From Thermoplasmata archaeon (GTDB lineage Archaea > Thermoplasmatota > E2 > DHVEG-1), in the NCBI GenBank assembly GCA_003651045.1, contig QMTJ01000035.1, forward strand, positions 1 through 8,750: 8,750 nt of DNA, written 5' to 3'. The notes below the pieces were generated by a model. It searched no databases. It saw only the letters and a program-made list of their open reading frames with translations, and was not told the origin of the DNA. Positions 6,308 to 8,750 of this stretch are shown here, one piece after another. The position numbers were made by a program, and so were the translations under genes. The first letter of the stretch is position 1, and every line of letters begins with the position of its first letter.

Positions 6308-7786
6308 ATACCAGAAAGAGGATATTGGAAATCAAGATATGTTTTCATAATGGCTGCTATAGGTTCAGCAGTAGGACTAGGTAACGTCTGGCGTTTCCCT
6401 TATGTATGCTATGAAAACGGTGGAGGAGCATTCCTGATACCATATTTTATAGCATTATTCACAGCAGGTATACCTCTTATGATACTCGAGTTCTCTCTAG
6501 GGCACTGGGCACGTAGAGCACCACCAGAGGCGTTCAAAAAAATAAAGAAAAAATGGGAATGGATAGGCTGGTGGACTGTGCTAATGCCATTCGCAGTAGC
6601 AACATACTATGTTGTAATAATGGCATGGTGTTTCTCCTACATGGTGTACTCAGTAGATCTACACTGGGGGTCACAAGCAGAAGTGTTTTTTAAACATTTT
6701 TTAGGTGACACAGGCACCCCATTGGTGGTAGGTAGTGTAAGTATACCTGTGTTATTAGGACTCATCGCTATATGGTTATCTATCTTTTTAATACTTTATA
6801 AAGGGGTTGACAGGATTGGTAAAGTAGTCGCTTTAACAGTACCACTACCAACAGTGTTACTAATTATATTAACTATAAGGGGTTTAACACTACCAGGTGC
6901 AATAGAAGGAGTAAGCTATTATTTAACACCTGATTTCTCCAGCCTCGGCGATGTAAACGTATGGCTTGCAGCATATGCTCAGGTTTTTTTCTCATTAAGC
7001 ATCGCGCAGGGTATTATGATTACTTATGCAAGCTTCCTAAAGAAAAAATCAGATATTAACAATAATGCTTTTATTATCTCACTCGCTGATGCAGGGACTT
7101 CATTCCTTGCAGGGTTTACAGTATTTAGTGTAGTAGGATACCTCGCAGCAACCCGTGGTATAAGCATAGACGCGCTTGGTTCACAAATCGCTGGTCCAAA
7201 CCTCACATTCATCACATACCCCACGGCTATCTCGCTTTTGCCATTCGCCGCTGCGTTTTTCGGAGTGATATTCTTCATAGCATTACTCACCTTCGGTATA
7301 GACTCCGCATTTTCAATGATAGAACCTATATCCTCAAGTCTACATGACAAATGGGGTTTAACAAAAACAAAAGCAACAGGGATAATGTGCCTATTTGGTT
7401 TCTTTTTAAGCCTAACATTTGTAGGAGGAAACGGGTTACACCTACTAAGCATAGTGGATCATTTCATAGCGAACTTTGGCCTTGTTATGATAGGATTAGT
7501 TGAATGTGTAACACTGGGATGGATGTACGAACTCTATAAACTACGAAACCATGCAAATGATACATCAGATTTCCAGATTGGAAAATGGTGGGAACTCCTG
7601 ATAAAATACGTGATACCTACAGTATTACTAACAATATTAATAGTATCGATATATAGAAACCTTATACACCCTTACATGGGTTACCCCTGGTGGGTTATAG
7701 CAACCCTTGGTGTTATACCATTAATAATTTTATTCACCAGTTCATTCGTGTTAATGAAAATAAAAGTCAAAAAAAGAGGAGCGTGA
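6308..7786 (+). CDS. Sodium-dependent amino acid transporter, NSS/SNF (LeuT-fold) family
   Basis: An integral membrane Na+:amino acid symporter of 492 residues from 6308, with about 11-12 hydrophobic segments. TM1 has the family signature GSAVGLGNVWRFPY (19-32), whose unwound part binds substrate and Na+. TM6 has AQVFFSLSIAQGIMITYAS (224-242). TM7 has DAGTSFLAGF with Asp261 and Ser265, and TM8 has GIDSAFSMIE (330-339), whose Asp332 fits the Na2 site of GID/LDS-type members. A start at ATG 6350 would cut into TM1; the family-typical lead-in PERGYWKSRYVFI lies upstream with no ATG, GTG or TTG in frame after a stop at 6284. I therefore place the start at ATA 6308, 7 nt after GAGGT; a sequencing error turning ATG to ATA is the alternative. 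A small membrane protein follows 12 bp after the stop, as in MetP-MetS pairs, so methionine, alanine or another neutral amino acid is a reasonable but unproven substrate. Confidence 0.93.
   Translation: MPERGYWKSRYVFIMAAIGSAVGLGNVWRFPYVCYENGGGAFLIPYFIALFTAGIPLMILEFSLGHWARRAPPEAFKKIKKKWEWIGWWTVLMPFAVATYYVVIMAWCFSYMVYSVDLHWGSQAEVFFKHFLGDTGTPLVVGSVSIPVLLGLIAIWLSIFLILYKGVDRIGKVVALTVPLPTVLLIILTIRGLTLPGAIEGVSYYLTPDFSSLGDVNVWLAAYAQVFFSLSIAQGIMITYASFLKKKSDINNNAFIISLADAGTSFLAGFTVFSVVGYLAATRGISIDALGSQIAGPNLTFITYPTAISLLPFAAAFFGVIFFIALLTFGIDSAFSMIEPISSSLHDKWGLTKTKATGIMCLFGFFLSLTFVGGNGLHLLSIVDHFIANFGLVMIGLVECVTLGWMYELYKLRNHANDTSDFQIGKWWELLIKYVIPTVLLTILIVSIYRNLIHPYMGYPWWVIATLGVIPLIILFTSSFVLMKIKVKKRGA
7776..7781 (+). 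promoter_or_regulatory. Ribosome binding site of the transporter small subunit
   Basis: GAGGAG lies in the last codons of the transporter gene. It is 17 nt from the ATG at 7799 but only 8 nt from an in-frame ATT at 7790, which leaves open a second non-canonical start that would add three residues. Confidence 0.45.
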
Positions 7787-7798
7787 TTAATTAAAAAA

Positions 7799-7903
7799 AT
7801 GTTACCTCTTTCAGCTGTTATTATGTTCATCTTCGGAGTACTCGTATTATATGGGGGGTTAACATATTTTTTATATAGAGCATGGAAAAACAGAGGAAAA
7901 TAA
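7799..7903 (+). CDS. metS: Small single-span membrane protein, probable MetS-type NSS transporter small subunit
   Basis: A 34-residue ORF: MLPLSAVIMFIFGVLVLYGG, then LTYFLYRAWKNRGK. It is one membrane span followed by a basic tail. Bacterial MetP-type NSS transporters need a tiny partner of this form (short N-terminus, AxxMMxxxxxxxWGG-like span), encoded directly after the transporter. Here SAVIMFIFGVLVLYGG fits that pattern, and the gene starts 12 bp after the transporter stop on the same strand. Its start could instead be ATT at 7790 (37 residues), given a GAGGAG 8 nt before it. A role in transporter assembly or activity is inferred from family precedent and position. Chance is unlikely given the span, the spacing and the SD, but the ORF is short, so confidence is moderate. 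Confidence 0.75.
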   Translation: MLPLSAVIMFIFGVLVLYGGLTYFLYRAWKNRGK

Positions 7904-7931
7904 AAAAAACACCCATACGATATTATTATAG

Positions 7932-7947
7932 AAAAATTTAAATTTTT
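7932..7947 (+). promoter_or_regulatory. TATA-like promoter element of the NosD-like gene, a perfect 16-bp A/T palindrome
   Basis: AAAAATTTAAATTTTT is self-complementary and sits about 36-51 bp before the TTG at 7983. That is the right place for BRE/TATA elements, with transcription starting near 7965-7970 and a short leader holding GAGGT. It suggests that the secreted protein is transcribed separately from the transporter. Confidence 0.45.
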
Positions 7948-7970
7948 AAACATGTATTAAAAAATTATAA

Positions 7971-7975
7971 GAGGT
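7971..7975 (+). promoter_or_regulatory. Ribosome binding site deciding the NosD-like start
   Basis: GAGGT ends 7 nt before TTG 7983 but 19 nt before ATG 7995. This favours the TTG, and the spacing equals that seen before the transporter. Confidence 0.6.
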
Positions 7976-7982
7976 TATAACT

Positions 7983-8750
7983 TTGCAAGAAAACATGTTA
8001 AAAAAGAAAATAATCGTTGGAGTACTACTATTTTTTGTAATATTTTCTACCTTCTCAACTGCAAATACAATAGTAGAAAACAACTCTACTCTGACATCTA
8101 ATGGTAAAACCCTATATGTTGGTGGAACCGGACCTACTAACTACACAAGCATCCAAGACGCAGTAGACAATGCAAACGATGGAGATACAATTTTTGTCTA
8201 CAATGGTACATACTATGAAAACCTAATTATCAATAAAACAATAAACCTGGTCGGTGAAGACAAAAACACCACCATAATCGACGGTTCCAAGAAAGGAAAT
8301 ACAATACATGTAATCTCAGAAAACAGTACCATAACAGGTTTCACCATTACAAACGGTAGCTTAGGAGAAAACAAAACCAGTGGAAACTGGTTCTACGCAG
8401 GGATACGATTAACAGGTTCAAACAACACCATAAACGGGAACAAAATACAAGATAACACACTTGGTATATTCGGTAAAAAAGTAACAAACATTACCATCTA
8501 TAACAACGAATTCAACAGGGATGGTATAGTCTTCTCACTATATGATATTGAAAACGAACCTATACCATTCCATGAAGAATACTTTATACATAACATATAC
8601 AACAACACAGTCAACGGGAGGAAAATCTACTACTACAAAAACCAGAAAAACATCAACGTTCCAAATGATGCTGGTCAAATAATCGCTGTTAACTGCTCAA
8701 AAATGATAATCAAACATGTAAATTTAACAAATGCAGACTATGGATGTATA
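7983..8750 (+). CDS. Secreted NosD-like parallel beta-helix protein (3' partial)
   Basis: 256 codons are visible, and the frame runs off the window end without a stop. The N-terminus MQENMLKKKIIVGVLLFFVI, then FSTFSTA, is a signal peptide with likely cleavage near residue 27. Then TLYVGGTGPTNYTSIQDAVD and NANDGDTIFVYNGTYYENLI open a right-handed beta-helix of the NosD/DUF1565 kind. Repeating turns follow (INKTINLVG, NTTIIDG, STITGFTITNG, NNTINGNKI, TNITIYNNEF). Such proteins are found on the surface of many archaea, often with PKD or sorting domains further on; those would lie beyond the window. The function is not predictable: carbohydrate binding or cleavage, or a surface coat, are options. 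At least 14 N-x-S/T sequons lie in the visible mature part, so heavy archaeal N-glycosylation is plausible. The start is TTG 7983 because of the SD spacing; ATG 7995 would remove four residues (MQEN) without harming the signal peptide. Confidence 0.85.
   Translation, partial: MQENMLKKKIIVGVLLFFVIFSTFSTANTIVENNSTLTSNGKTLYVGGTGPTNYTSIQDAVDNANDGDTIFVYNGTYYENLIINKTINLVGEDKNTTIIDGSKKGNTIHVISENSTITGFTITNGSLGENKTSGNWFYAGIRLTGSNNTINGNKIQDNTLGIFGKKVTNITIYNNEFNRDGIVFSLYDIENEPIPFHEEYFIHNIYNNTVNGRKIYYYKNQKNINVPNDAGQIIAVNCSKMIIKHVNLTNADYGCI

Noticed and set aside
7024..7452. 142-codon minus-strand reading frame
   Set aside because: It is fully antisense to transmembrane segments of the transporter, with no SD and no recognisable domain.
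7681..7953. 90-codon minus-strand reading frame
   Set aside because: It is antisense to the transporter end and the MetS-like gene, which have stronger support.
1..8750. CRISPR array, insertion sequence or prophage
   Set aside because: There are no regularly spaced direct repeats, no transposase, integrase or phage-like proteins, and no terminal repeats.

Overview
The window looks like a piece of an AT-rich archaeal chromosome, most likely an uncultured euryarchaeote of the Thermoplasmatota type. That placement is inferred from gene content and translation signals; no rRNA or other marker is present. The support is: archaeal-style ribosome binding sites (GAGGT about 7 nt before starts), TATA-like boxes with T-rich terminators, an archaeal-type ThiI without a rhodanese domain, an archaeal-type ketopantoate reductase, and two large secreted or surface proteins.

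Left part (1-3262, + strand): the 3' portion of a very large cell-surface protein whose frame is open to the window edge. It has regions resembling cell-wall-binding-2 repeats, a beta-sandwich region, a C-terminal half that looks like a gingipain (C25)/clan CD caspase-like domain with His and Cys motifs, and a single C-terminal membrane anchor with a Lys tail. It converges on a minus-strand cluster.

Middle (3294-5881, - strand), in transcription order: a regulator-like protein with an HTH-like N-terminus and two ACT-like domains; a ThiI-family protein whose ATP-binding PP-loop signature is destroyed; and ketopantoate reductase (CoA biosynthesis), whose start overlaps the thiI-like stop in an ATGA. 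A perfect inverted repeat lies just upstream of the ACT gene, where an autoregulatory operator would be expected. A pyrimidine-rich tract separates the ACT gene from the thiI-panE pair.

Intergenic region (5882-6307): about 425 bp of very AT-rich DNA holding divergent promoters, the inverted repeat and a 12-bp GC-centred palindrome. I see no convincing gene in it.

Right part (+ strand): a Na+-dependent NSS/SNF-family (LeuT-fold) amino acid transporter, followed at once by a 34-residue single-membrane-span protein that fits the MetS small subunit. The two are probably one transport unit. The transporter's homologous N-terminus lies upstream of its first canonical in-frame ATG and seems to need a non-canonical ATA start. 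Then comes an independently promoted secreted protein with a NosD-like parallel beta-helix, rich in N-glycosylation sequons and cut off by the window end.

Most notable points: the PP-loop-less ThiI paralogue coupled to panE, the ACT regulator with its operator-like palindrome, the apparent ATA start with a matching SD-spacing rule across neighbours, and the mosaic surface protein. I see no CRISPR array, tRNA, rRNA, insertion sequence or prophage.
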